Positions 34,957 to 43,450 of a stretch of 64,000 bases of DNA are shown here, in pieces (position 1 is the stretch's first letter; each line of letters begins with the position of its first letter). The stretch covers positions 107,937 through 171,936 of the forward strand of contig JBOFYY010000135.1 in NCBI GenBank assembly GCA_051654905.1, given 5' to 3'. The notes under the pieces are model-generated. The model ran no database searches. It saw only the letters and a list, made by a program, of their open reading frames with translations, and was not told the DNA's origin. The DNA comes from JBOFIQ01 sp051654905. Its GTDB lineage: Bacteria; Actinomycetota; Actinomycetes; Propionibacteriales; Propionibacteriaceae. The position numbers were made by a program, and so were the translations under genes.

Positions 34957-35880
34957 ATGCGTATCGTCGTAGCCCTTGGCGGTAATGCACTACTAGAGCG
35001 TGGGGAAAAGCCTGACGCTACTACCCAGATTGAGAATGTGCGCAAAGCTGCCGAAGCATTAGCTCCACTAGCCAAAGAACATGAACTCATTCTGACGCAC
35101 GGCAATGGTCCACAGGTTGGAGTGCTTGCACTACAGTCTGCCGCCGATGCCACGCTGACCGAACCGTACCCATTCGACACCCTAGGCGCTATGACCCAAG
35201 GCATGATTGGGTATTGGATGCTTCAGAACCTACAGAATGTCCTACCGGGACGTCAGGTTGTCGCATTGGTCAACCAGACTTTGGTTGATGCCGAAGATCC
35301 AGCTTTTGGGAACCCAACCAAGTTTGTTGGAACGGTATATTCCGAAGAAGAAGCCAAGCGTCTTGCCGCTGAAAAAGGTTGGGCAGTCAAAGCTGACGGT
35401 GACAAGTGGCGTCGGGTAGTTGGTTCGCCAAAGCCGCAAGGTTTAGTTGAACTCGATACAGTTAAGCAGCTTGTTGCTGCTGGCGCTACCGTCATCTGCT
35501 CTGGTGGCGGCGGGGTTCCGGTAGTACGGGAAGCCGACGGTACGCTACGCGGCGTCGAAGCTGTTATCGATAAGGATCTATCGGCAGCCAAGATCGCGGA
35601 ATCACTTGACGCCGATATGTTGATGATTCTGACTGACGTCGCCGCAGTCCAGAAGGACTTTGGTACAGATCATGCCGAAGAAATCCATAAGGCAACTCCC
35701 GGACAGCTCCGCGAGATGAACTTGCCAGCTGGTTCAATGGGGCCAAAGGTCGACGCCGTTTGTGGCTTCGTCGAAGCTACCGGAAATATGGCAGCTATCG
35801 GTCGTCTTGCGGATGCGGCAGCAATTCTTGCTGGAACGGCAGGGACGTTGGTAAGGCCAGGTTGCTGCGGAAAGAAGTAA
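34957..35880 (+). CDS. arcC: Carbamate kinase
   Basis: An amino-acid-kinase-fold enzyme of 307 aa that converts carbamoyl phosphate + ADP to ATP, CO2 and NH3. The start MRIVVALGGNALLERGE, the THGNGPQVG block, VICSGGGGVPV, VIDKDLSAAKIAESLDADMLMILTDV and GSMGPKVDAV are all diagnostic. The gene is directly behind arcB and followed by a terminator at 35901, giving a two-gene ATP-forming unit. Confidence 0.96.
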   Translation: MRIVVALGGNALLERGEKPDATTQIENVRKAAEALAPLAKEHELILTHGNGPQVGVLALQSAADATLTEPYPFDTLGAMTQGMIGYWMLQNLQNVLPGRQVVALVNQTLVDAEDPAFGNPTKFVGTVYSEEEAKRLAAEKGWAVKADGDKWRRVVGSPKPQGLVELDTVKQLVAAGATVICSGGGGVPVVREADGTLRGVEAVIDKDLSAAKIAESLDADMLMILTDVAAVQKDFGTDHAEEIHKATPGQLREMNLPAGSMGPKVDAVCGFVEATGNMAAIGRLADAAAILAGTAGTLVRPGCCGKK

Positions 35881-35900
35881 GTTTCTTCTGCTAAAACGCT

Positions 35901-35934
35901 AGGAGGCGCTATCCAGGTTGGGGTAGCGTCTCCT
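35901..35934 (+). terminator. Terminator of arcBC
   Basis: An 11-bp stem (AGGAGGCGCTA, with one G-U) followed by TTTATTTTGTT, 20 nt after the arcC stop. Confidence 0.85.
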
Positions 35935-35953
35935 TTATTTTGTTGCTTGATTA

Positions 35954-36021
35954 CAGTTGCCTACATCTTTCACAGATGCCTAAGAGATTTACTGGGCAAC
36001 TGAAAAAGATACGGGCAACTG
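35954..36021 (+). repeat. 68-nt palindromic repeat, copy 1
   Basis: It begins CAGTTGCC and ends GGGCAACTG; the outer arms are an imperfect inverted repeat. It matches the element at 39845-39912 in the same orientation and at the same length, with about 11 differences. The central TGCCTAAGAGATTT is identical in both. It lies between the arcC terminator and the exporter promoter. Confidence 0.85.
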
Positions 36022-36070
36022 GCTTTCGTGGAGTCGTTAGAAAAATCATTAGCGAAATGTTAGCGGAAGT

Positions 36071-36112
36071 AGCTAGTCTGAGAAATGACTAGCTGTGATC
36101 TATTCAGATCAC
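36071..36112. promoter_or_regulatory. Two abutting palindromes upstream of the ABC exporter
   Basis: AGCTAGTC-8 nt-GACTAGCT (36071-36094) is followed at once by GTGATC-6 nt-GATCAC (36095-36112). Both are perfect and lie 46-87 nt before the exporter start. This is the layout expected of operators for a dimeric repressor, although an mRNA structure is also possible. No regulator gene is adjacent. Confidence 0.5.
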
Positions 36113-36157
36113 TTAGTTAAGTAGTGGTTGTGAAAATTTTTAGATGGAAGCAAGGCT

Positions 36158-37978
36158 ATGCAGAAAAACGACGACGTACTAACCCGACCGCCTCGCCTGC
36201 GTCCCAAACCAGAGCGTACTCATAGTTGGACGGCCCTGGAACGAATGCTCCCATACATGCGCCCGTACCGGGCGCGCTATGTTGTGATGTTCATGTGTGC
36301 AGTTGTAGCGGTAGGGCTAGGAGTCCTTACTCCTTTGGTGACACGTGCAGTAATCGACGGTCCGATCGCGCAAAAGAATGCTCGCGGCGTCGTCATGCTG
36401 GGTTCGCTAGCGCTATTGCTAGGAGCAACTGAGGCAGGAATTCAGTTCTTTCGACGCTGGGTGGTAGCTAGAGCTACGGTCGGTACTGAGACTGATATTC
36501 GTATTGATTTATACGCCAAACTGCAACGACTCCCGATGGATTTTCATTCACGTTGGCAGTCAGGACAATTGTTAAGTCGCATCATGAGTGACCTAGGAAC
36601 CATTCGTCGGTTTCTAGGATTTGGCATGCTTTTTCTTGTCATGAACTGTGCTCAGATCTTGATAGTGATCTGTCTGCTGATCCATATGTATGCGCCACTA
36701 GGAATGATCGTCATGGTGGCAGTTATCCCAGTGGTATGGCTGTGTCTGTTCATCGAACGCCGCTACATTGTGATTTCGCGTAAATTGCAGGACGAGACGG
36801 GCGACGTAGCTAGTCGCGTAGAAGAATCCGTCCAAGGGCTGCGGGTGATCAAAGCCTTTGGTCGTAGTCGTCATATGTATGACACCTTCGACAATTCCAT
36901 AAATAAACTTTTTGAGACCTCAATACGTGAGGTGAAATTAACAAGTATTTTTTGGACATTCCTAGAAGTAATTCCCAATCTGACATTAGTACTAGTTTTG
37001 GGGATGGGGGCGCTAGCGGCGTCTCATAACAATCTGACGATGGGCACGCTCGTCGCGTTTATCACAATGTTACTGAGCCTTATTTGGCCAGTTAGCTCGC
37101 TCGGATTCTTCTTGACGATGCTCCAAGAAGCTATGACAGCAGCAGATCGAGTAGTGGAAGTTTTTGATGCTCCTGAAACCATCATGTCTGGAACACAGCG
37201 ACTAATCGAACCTCAAGGAAAACTGGTTCTCAAAAACGTCAGTTACTGCTTCCCAGATACAACTCAACCGGTACTTCGTGATCTGAATCTAGTTGTTGAA
37301 CCAGGGGAAACTGTAGCTATTGTGGGTGGCACTGGAGCTGGCAAAACAACACTCACTGCGCTGATTCCGCGACTATGTGAAGTAACCGCTGGTGCGATCA
37401 CTATCGACGACGTCGATATTCGGGATCTGGAATTAGAAAACCTCCGATCAATCGTCGCAACAGCCTTCGATAATCCGACCCTTTTCTCTATGTCAGTTCG
37501 AGAAAATCTGACGCTAGGCAAACCCAATGCTTCGCAGCAGCAAATTGCTGAAGCTATTGAGATAGCGCAAGCACATTTTGTACACGAACTACCTTGGGGG
37601 CTAGATACCCGCATCGGAGAACAAGGCATGAGCCTATCGGGAGGTCAGCGACAGCGACTTGCGCTTGCACGGGCAGTATTAGCACAACCAAAAATCTTAG
37701 TTTTAGACGATACGCTTTCAGCACTTGATATCCACACTGAAGCATTAGTGGAGGAAGCCTTACAGCGAGTTCTTTCTGGAACTACGGGGCTGATCGTCGC
37801 CCATCGAGCCTCGACGGTGTTGCTTGCTGATCGGGTCGTAGTGCTTGAGAACGGAACGATAACTCATCAGGGAACTCATAGTGAACTACTTGCTACAGTC
37901 CCGGCCTATCGAGAGTTATTGAGCGCCGATTTCAGCATCGAAAAAGAGTTTTATAGCTCGGAAGGAGGTGCTCGATAA
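36158..37978 (+). CDS. ABC exporter half-transporter with degenerate nucleotide site
   Basis: A type IV ABC exporter subunit of 606 aa. Six membrane helices fill residues about 35-330, followed by a nucleotide-binding domain from about residue 355. Walker A is GGTGAGKTTLTAL, the signature LSGGQRQRLALARA, and the H-loop VAHRAS. Walker B is LVLDDTLSALD: the catalytic Glu position is Asp, which marks the degenerate-site half of heterodimeric exporters such as TM287/288 or BmrCD. The next gene overlaps by 1 nt and has the full LDE site, so the two form one heterodimer. Probable substrate: drugs, lipids or peptides. Confidence 0.92.
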   Translation: MQKNDDVLTRPPRLRPKPERTHSWTALERMLPYMRPYRARYVVMFMCAVVAVGLGVLTPLVTRAVIDGPIAQKNARGVVMLGSLALLLGATEAGIQFFRRWVVARATVGTETDIRIDLYAKLQRLPMDFHSRWQSGQLLSRIMSDLGTIRRFLGFGMLFLVMNCAQILIVICLLIHMYAPLGMIVMVAVIPVVWLCLFIERRYIVISRKLQDETGDVASRVEESVQGLRVIKAFGRSRHMYDTFDNSINKLFETSIREVKLTSIFWTFLEVIPNLTLVLVLGMGALAASHNNLTMGTLVAFITMLLSLIWPVSSLGFFLTMLQEAMTAADRVVEVFDAPETIMSGTQRLIEPQGKLVLKNVSYCFPDTTQPVLRDLNLVVEPGETVAIVGGTGAGKTTLTALIPRLCEVTAGAITIDDVDIRDLELENLRSIVATAFDNPTLFSMSVRENLTLGKPNASQQQIAEAIEIAQAHFVHELPWGLDTRIGEQGMSLSGGQRQRLALARAVLAQPKILVLDDTLSALDIHTEALVEEALQRVLSGTTGLIVAHRASTVLLADRVVVLENGTITHQGTHSELLATVPAYRELLSADFSIEKEFYSSEGGAR

Positions 37979-39843
37979 TGTCGGATACTACCTATCCAAC
38001 GCAGTCGGATGATCAGAGCCAGATAGATCTTGATAGCTGGCGTGGTGTGGCTGCTGAAAATACTGATGCTATTGATAAAGACGGAGCACAATTCTTGAAA
38101 GGACGTTCTAAGGCGCTACTTGCTGACTTAATTCGTCCCTATAAAAAATATGTGTGGCTGCTAGTTTTTGCGGTTGTCTTGGAAAATATCGCCAGATTAT
38201 CAATTCCTAAATTGATTCAACATGGTCTTGATGAGGGGATCCTGCCACTGATTGCGCATCAGGGGGCACGAGTACTGTTGACGGTGATCGGATGCATGCT
38301 TATTGCGATAACTGTGCAAACAATAAGCCGGATCTTCTTTTTACGATTTGCTGGCTTTTACGGGCAAAAAATGATGCTGGAGCTGCGGCGTCGAGTTTTT
38401 AAAAAGTTCCAAACTCTCGATGTTGCTTTCCATGATGAATACACCTCGGGTCGAGTTGTGTCTCGTATGACTAGCGATATGGATGCTGTCAAAGAACTGG
38501 TGTCAGGTGGTCTGGATTCGCTCATCACCGCGATCCTTACGCTGATCGGGGTGGGGATACTTTTAGTGACTCTCGACTGGCGTCTGGGATTAATCTGTCT
38601 ACTTTCATTCCCGGCGATGCTCTTGCTCTTGGCATGGTTTTCTAAAGCATCAACTCGGGTTTTCCGTCATGTTCGAGCAAAGTCAGCGCTTGTCATCATG
38701 CAGTTCAGCGAGACGATGTCTGGAATGCGGGCTGTTCAGTCGTATCGTCGAGAGCCGCGTAATCAACAGATTTTCCAAGAGGTATCGCATAACTATGAAG
38801 ATGCCACGGTGGGGGTTTCCCGCTTGATGGCGATATTCATGCCAGGGGTACGTCTGATTGGAAGTATCACCGTTGGCATGGTTCTTATCATTGGTGGACT
38901 TTTCGTTATGGAAGGTCAGATGACTCTTGGTGTTCTTACTGCTTTCTTGCTATACCTACGGATGTTCTTTGAACCGATGGGTGAAATCAGTGAGTTTTAC
39001 AGCACATTCCAGTCAGCGATATCAGCTTTAGAGAAACTGTCAGGTGTGTTAGAGGAAGCCCCTAGCGTCGTAGAACCTGCAGATCCGACACCATTGGCTA
39101 CGGTAGCTGGGGCTATTGACTTCAACCATGTGGGGTTCTCGTATGTGTCAGATAGGGTAGTTCTTCCTGATCTAGATCTTCATATTCGAGCGGGGCAGAC
39201 AGTGGCTTTAGTGGGAACAACTGGTGCTGGTAAAACTACGATCGCCAAGCTAGTAGCGCGTTTCTATGATCCGACGTCGGGTGAGGTTTGTCTCGATGGG
39301 GTAAATCTGCGTCAGCTTAGTGACGATGATCTGCGTCGAGCTGTCACGATGGTAACCCAAGAGAACTTCATGTTCGATGGATCGGTGGCAGACAATATCG
39401 CTTTTGGTAAACCGGGGGCATCAGCAGCTGAGATTCAGGCTGCTGCTCATGCGGTAGGTGCAGATACTTTTATTGAAGCGATGCCGCAAGGTTATGCCAC
39501 AGATGTTGGTAAGCGAGGGTCGCGATTGTCGGCAGGCCAGCGACAGTTGCTTTCTTTCGCCAGAGTATTTCTAGCTGATCCTGCGGTGGTGATTCTTGAT
39601 GAGGCAACTTCGTCGCTTGATATTCCTAGCGAGAGGCTTGTTCAGCAGGCATTGCAAACAGTGCTTGCTGGCCGGACCGCAATAATTATTGCGCACCGAT
39701 TATCGACGGTAGAGATCGCTGATCGGGTGCTGGTATTGGAGCATGGACGAGTAGTAGAAGATGGTGCTCCGGCATTGCTGCTAAACACTCAAGATGGTCG
39801 TTACGCTGCATTGCATCAAGCGTGGGTAGAGTCCCTAGCGTAG
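37978..39843 (+). CDS. ABC exporter half-transporter with canonical nucleotide site
   Basis: A partner subunit of 621 aa. A ~55-residue polar N-terminal extension precedes six membrane helices. The nucleotide-binding domain has Walker A GTTGAGKTTIAKLVARFYDP, Q-loop VTQENFMFDG, Walker B VVILDEATSSLD (catalytic Glu present) and H-loop IAHRLS. The signature is LSAGQRQ, the LSAGQ form often seen in the second subunit. The start overlaps the upstream stop (TAATG), consistent with equal synthesis of the two halves. The palindromic repeat copy 2 begins 2 nt after the stop. Confidence 0.92.
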   Translation: MSDTTYPTQSDDQSQIDLDSWRGVAAENTDAIDKDGAQFLKGRSKALLADLIRPYKKYVWLLVFAVVLENIARLSIPKLIQHGLDEGILPLIAHQGARVLLTVIGCMLIAITVQTISRIFFLRFAGFYGQKMMLELRRRVFKKFQTLDVAFHDEYTSGRVVSRMTSDMDAVKELVSGGLDSLITAILTLIGVGILLVTLDWRLGLICLLSFPAMLLLLAWFSKASTRVFRHVRAKSALVIMQFSETMSGMRAVQSYRREPRNQQIFQEVSHNYEDATVGVSRLMAIFMPGVRLIGSITVGMVLIIGGLFVMEGQMTLGVLTAFLLYLRMFFEPMGEISEFYSTFQSAISALEKLSGVLEEAPSVVEPADPTPLATVAGAIDFNHVGFSYVSDRVVLPDLDLHIRAGQTVALVGTTGAGKTTIAKLVARFYDPTSGEVCLDGVNLRQLSDDDLRRAVTMVTQENFMFDGSVADNIAFGKPGASAAEIQAAAHAVGADTFIEAMPQGYATDVGKRGSRLSAGQRQLLSFARVFLADPAVVILDEATSSLDIPSERLVQQALQTVLAGRTAIIIAHRLSTVEIADRVLVLEHGRVVEDGAPALLLNTQDGRYAALHQAWVESLA

Positions 39844-39844
39844 A

Positions 39845-39912
39845 CAGTTGCCCGCATCTTTCACGTTTGCCTAAGAGATTTTACGGGCAACTGTGAAAGA
39901 TGCGGGCAACTG
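39845..39912 (+). repeat. 68-nt palindromic repeat, copy 2
   Basis: The outer arms form a perfect 20-bp inverted repeat (CAGTTGCCCGCATC... and its complement) around a 28-nt middle that itself contains GCC...GGGCAAC. It is a direct repeat of 35954-36021. As RNA it would fold into a long hairpin able to end transcription of the exporter, but duplication on both flanks points to a dispersed extragenic element. Confidence 0.88.
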
Positions 39913-39939
39913 AGCGTCAGAACTAGTAACAGTTAGTAG

Positions 39940-40149
39940 CTATGACTTTCTAATAACAAATATTTCATATAAGACAGATATTGCTACGAGAGTAATTCCA
40001 GCAATAAGAAATATGAAATCTACGGATCCGGCTAATCCTTGAGGAGAGTTATTATCTGCTCGGCATCCTGATATATATCCAGTTATAGCAGCAAGTAGTA
40101 GCAAAATAATGCCAGCTGGTAATGCGATAAATCGGGATACTTTAGTCAT
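39940..40149 (-). CDS. Small two-helix membrane protein
   Basis: A 69-aa protein, MTKVSRFIALPAGIILLLL..., with two hydrophobic segments (residues about 7-26 and 43-63) separated by a short polar loop containing Cys and Asp-Asn-Asn. No family recognised. The ATG at 40149 overlaps the stop of the upstream DUF2599 gene (ATGACTAA), so it is translated with it. The AT-rich composition contrasts with the surrounding genes. Confidence 0.6.
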   Translation of the reverse strand: MTKVSRFIALPAGIILLLLAAITGYISGCRADNNSPQGLAGSVDFIFLIAGITLVAISVLYEIFVIRKS

Positions 40150-40879
40150 TTCCGCCGCCAGGGTTACATTTAGCTGCAATCGTTGCAGGAAGTCCTACGT
40201 TTGGTCTCCATTCTTCTATATTCCATGATGACTTAAAGCGTGCGACTTGAGATAGTGGATGGCAAAGATATTGGTTTTTTAAGCCATTTTGATCAGGAAC
40301 TCCTTTATTTTTAAGTTCTCCCCAGCCTTTTGTGACATGAAGCCATTCTGCGGCGACTCGTCCTCCTGTAGTTGGGTATATTGGCCATCTTCCCTTTCCC
40401 TGCTCGGATGTTCTTTCAACCCGATCTATGAGATCAAACATTCCGTAAGCTATAAGTAGGTTCTTTCTGTTAGGATTATTTATTGAAAGTACTATTGAAT
40501 CATCTTTGCTGTAACTATTGAATTCAACTTGGCTTTCAGATGGTTCGGAGGAAAAAGGAATTATCAACGAGGAGATATTTCCGTTCTCGGAAACTACAGC
40601 GGTGCTGCCATGTTTGCTGATTACTTTGAAGCCATGATTCAGTTTGAGATTAATTTGCAATGAGCTGTAACTAGGGTTTATTTGTATATAGTTTGCTTGG
40701 GAAGTGTTATTTTTTCCTGTTTTAATATTTGTTGTACTGGAGGGTGAAATGGATGCTCTTAAGTCAATGGTCACTTCTTGGTTGCCATCGATTTGGTGGC
40801 ATTCGTTAGCGCTAGCGTTATTTGATGGAATAATAAGTAAAAGGCTAATAAAGCTACCTAGCATTGCTAGTTTATTCAT
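40142..40879 (-). CDS. Secreted DUF2599 domain protein
   Basis: A 245-aa exported protein. The signal peptide (MNKLAMLGSFISLLLIIPSNNASA) is followed by a beta-rich, Ser/Asn-rich N-terminal half. The C-terminal ~90 residues carry GGRVAAEWLHVT, QYLCHPL and the WNIEEWRPNVG...CNPG pattern that I associate with DUF2599, found in actinobacterial secreted proteins of unknown function. Two cysteines there (CHPL and KCNPG) probably form a disulfide. It is co-transcribed with the 69-aa membrane protein. The pair is AT-rich and lies just beside a palindromic repeat, suggesting recent gain. Confidence 0.7.
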   Translation of the reverse strand: MNKLAMLGSFISLLLIIPSNNASANECHQIDGNQEVTIDLRASISPSSTTNIKTGKNNTSQANYIQINPSYSSLQINLKLNHGFKVISKHGSTAVVSENGNISSLIIPFSSEPSESQVEFNSYSKDDSIVLSINNPNRKNLLIAYGMFDLIDRVERTSEQGKGRWPIYPTTGGRVAAEWLHVTKGWGELKNKGVPDQNGLKNQYLCHPLSQVARFKSSWNIEEWRPNVGLPATIAAKCNPGGGND

Positions 40880-40933
40880 GAGAGCATCACTTTGTATCTC
40901 GCTAATGGAAATAATTTAACGTAATCATGCGTT

Positions 40934-41578
40934 TTATGTGGCTGTGATTGTTAGTCCGGCAGAGGTACCAATACGGCTTGCGCCAGCCTTAATCATGACG
41001 TCGAAATCAGCTGCCGAGCGAATGCCACCAGAGGCTTTTACGCCAAAATCAGGGCCTACAGTCTCACGCATAAGACGAACAGCTTCGACGGTGGCGCCAC
41101 CAGTAGAGAATCCAGTAGAAGTTTTGACGAACTGAGCTCCGGCAGCAACAGTGCGATGGCAGGCTTCGACGATTTGCTCATCACTAAGAAGACAAGTTTC
41201 AAGGATCACCTTGACGAGTGCGGTTCCAGAAGCTGTAACTACGGCGCGGATATCAGCTTCTACGAGATCCCATTCTCCGGCAGTAGCAAGCCCAAGATTC
41301 ATCACCATATCTACTTCGTCGGCGCCGTTGGCTACGGCTTCAGTAGCTTCAGCAGCTTTGATAGCTGAGGTGTTAGCTCCTAGTGGGAACCCAATAACGG
41401 TACAAACTTTCACAGGGGAGTTCTTTAGATGTGCCGCAGCGTCAGCTACCCAGAACGGATTGACGCAGACGCTGAAGAACTCACCGGAGATAGCTTCATC
41501 GCAGAGAGTAATGATCTGCTCGCGGGTAGCGCGAGGAGCAAGCAGAGTATGGTCAATTAGTTGTGAAGCTGAAGACAT
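40934..41578 (-). CDS. deoC: Deoxyribose-phosphate aldolase
   Basis: A 214-aa TIM-barrel class I aldolase that splits 2-deoxyribose 5-phosphate into acetaldehyde and glyceraldehyde 3-phosphate. It starts IDHTLLAPRAT. The block VCTVIGFPLGA, the lysine in LVKVILET and the Schiff-base lysine in FVKTSTGF are seen, and the phosphate-binding GVKASGGIRS follows. The gntR gene lies 73 nt upstream on the same strand, so deoC is probably under its control. The sugar-type importer diverges from that regulator. Confidence 0.95.
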   Translation of the reverse strand: MSSASQLIDHTLLAPRATREQIITLCDEAISGEFFSVCVNPFWVADAAAHLKNSPVKVCTVIGFPLGANTSAIKAAEATEAVANGADEVDMVMNLGLATAGEWDLVEADIRAVVTASGTALVKVILETCLLSDEQIVEACHRTVAAGAQFVKTSTGFSTGGATVEAVRLMRETVGPDFGVKASGGIRSAADFDVMIKAGASRIGTSAGLTITAT

Positions 41579-41651
41579 AGGTAACTCCTGATATGTAAGG
41601 TATCTTCAGCACATCATGTGAGCGAATAACTGTCAACAGGACAGCTATCAG

Positions 41652-42392
41652 TTATGTGGATCGGATCATATTATCGAGGATAAAAGAATCTCCCCGATAA
41701 GAGTGTTCTCCGTATTCAAGAGTGGTTCCATCGGCACTAAAGCCTTGCCATTGCACGTGCATCACAGCATCTGCGCGGGTCATTAATAGCAGTCGACGTT
41801 CGCGAACTGAAGCGATTCGAGCGGCAGCACGCTGCCGGGCGGCAGCTACTACAGCTCCCCGCTGAGCTAAAATCTGCCGTAGCCCAAGATGGGTGAGTTC
41901 CTGCATGGTGATGTCTTCGAAGCGAGGAGGTAGCCAGCTCCGAAGAATTACTAGCGGGCGGTTGTCGCAGTAACGTAAGCGCTCAACTCTTACTAGTGCT
42001 GTCTGCTGATCTAGACCCATAGCTGTGGCGATGGTGCTGTTGGTAACACCGGTTTTGAGAAGAAGTACTTCGGTGCGTGGCTGGCGACCAGTTGCATCTA
42101 ATTCTTCGTAAAGGCTGGTGAGATTATCTCGCGAATGCAGGAGTTGGTTTGCTACATGAGTACCTACGCCACGACGTCGTACTAGTAGACCTTGCCGCAC
42201 CAGCTCATCCATAGCTTTACGGATGGTAGGGCGAGATAGGCGTAGTCGAGCTACAAGAGCTAATTCATTTTCGAAAGGGTCTCCAGCTTTTAGGTTCCCA
42301 TGCTTTATGGCGGCTGCCCATTGTTCGGCAAGTTGATGGTAGAGCGGAACCGGGCTGGTTCTATCGACCATGACGTTAAGCGGTTTGGGCAT
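41652..42392 (-). CDS. GntR-family regulator with UTRA domain (HutC subfamily)
   Basis: A 246-aa repressor. The N-terminal winged helix is at residues about 10-75 (LRLSRPTIRKAMDELVRQGLLVRRRGVGTHVAN), and the C-terminal UTRA ligand-binding domain at about 90-240 (VERLRYCDNRPLVILRSWLP, YRGDSFIL). It is divergent from the ABC importer operon and upstream of deoC. The natural reading is a regulator of both, responding to a sugar phosphate or nucleoside-derived ligand. Although HutC-type by architecture, it is not next to the hut genes. Confidence 0.9.
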   Translation of the reverse strand: MPKPLNVMVDRTSPVPLYHQLAEQWAAAIKHGNLKAGDPFENELALVARLRLSRPTIRKAMDELVRQGLLVRRRGVGTHVANQLLHSRDNLTSLYEELDATGRQPRTEVLLLKTGVTNSTIATAMGLDQQTALVRVERLRYCDNRPLVILRSWLPPRFEDITMQELTHLGLRQILAQRGAVVAAARQRAAARIASVRERRLLLMTRADAVMHVQWQGFSADGTTLEYGEHSYRGDSFILDNMIRST

Positions 42393-42472
42393 AGGTCTAT
42401 GATAAGTGAAAGGAAATGTTAGGACAAAAGAACAAGCATCCCGCTTTGTCTTCTTATGAAAGGTCGCTGATT

Positions 42473-43450
42473 ATGTCCCGTAAAGGTATGGTATTTGTTG
42501 TTATTGCAGTGTTGGCGCTAGCTGGCTGTTCTTCAACAGGTGGTCGCTCTGCGGTTGAAAGTTCGGCAGGTAAGGCTGGTTCGTGTACTTCAGCTACGAT
42601 GAAAGTCACGATGATTACCCATTCTGCTCCCGGTGATGATTTTTGGGATCTGGTCCGTAAAGGAGCAGAAGACGCTGCTGCTAAGAGCTGTATATCGTTG
42701 GAATATCAAGCCAGCCCTGACGGCGCAGAGCAGGCGACGCTCGTTGATGTTGCAGTAAGCAAGAAAGTTGACGGCATTGCAGTGACGCTGTCGAAACCAG
42801 ACCAAATGTCAGCGGCAGTAAAAAAAGCCACTGATGCCGGAATAGCTGTGACTGCGCTGAATGGTGGCGTTGATCGGTGGCAAGAGCTGGGGGTGCTTGG
42901 ATTCTTCGGGCAAGAAGACAGTGTTGCTGGGCAAAAAACTGGCGAAAAACTTGCCACTATGGGAGCTAAACATGTGTTGTGCGTGCTACATGAACAAGGC
43001 AATGTTGGCAACGACGCCCGATGCTCTGGAGTAAAACAAGCGCTCCCGAACACTGAAAATGTGTATGTAATGGGAACTGATATTACTGATGTGCAAACCA
43101 AAATTACTGCTAAATTGCAGCAAGATCCCAGTATCGACACTGTGCTGGGGTTGAAAGCAGCAGTGGCATTAACTGCGGTGAAATCAGTGAAAGAAGCTGG
43201 TAGCAGCGCCAAAGTAGCAACTTTCGACACTAACGCAGAATTAGTGAAAGCCATTAAAGATGGCAGCATAATTTTTGCAGTAGACCAGCAGCCGTATCTG
43301 CAAGGATATTTAGCGATCGACTCATTGTGGCTTTACAAAACTAACGGCAACACCATCGGTGGCGGTACGGCGACACTGACTGGGCCAGCTTTCGTTGATA
43401 AATCTAATGTTGACGCTATCGCTACCTATGCGGCGACAGGAAAACGATGA
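42473..43450 (+). CDS. Sugar-type ABC substrate-binding lipoprotein
   Basis: A 325-aa lipoprotein: short signal with the lipobox LAGC (Cys at residue 19), then a periplasmic-binding-protein fold of the RbsB type (MKVTMITHSAPGDDFWDLVRKGAEDAA, DGIAVTLSKPDQM). It ends in a FAVDQQPYLQGYLAI hinge typical of class-B sugar binders. The start at 42473 lies 7 nt after GAAAGG. The stop overlaps the permease start by 4 nt. First gene of a B-C-A importer. The ligand could be a pentose, deoxyribonucleoside or hexose; the deoC neighbour favours a (deoxy)ribose-related compound. Confidence 0.88.
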   Translation: MSRKGMVFVVIAVLALAGCSSTGGRSAVESSAGKAGSCTSATMKVTMITHSAPGDDFWDLVRKGAEDAAAKSCISLEYQASPDGAEQATLVDVAVSKKVDGIAVTLSKPDQMSAAVKKATDAGIAVTALNGGVDRWQELGVLGFFGQEDSVAGQKTGEKLATMGAKHVLCVLHEQGNVGNDARCSGVKQALPNTENVYVMGTDITDVQTKITAKLQQDPSIDTVLGLKAAVALTAVKSVKEAGSSAKVATFDTNAELVKAIKDGSIIFAVDQQPYLQGYLAIDSLWLYKTNGNTIGGGTATLTGPAFVDKSNVDAIATYAATGKR

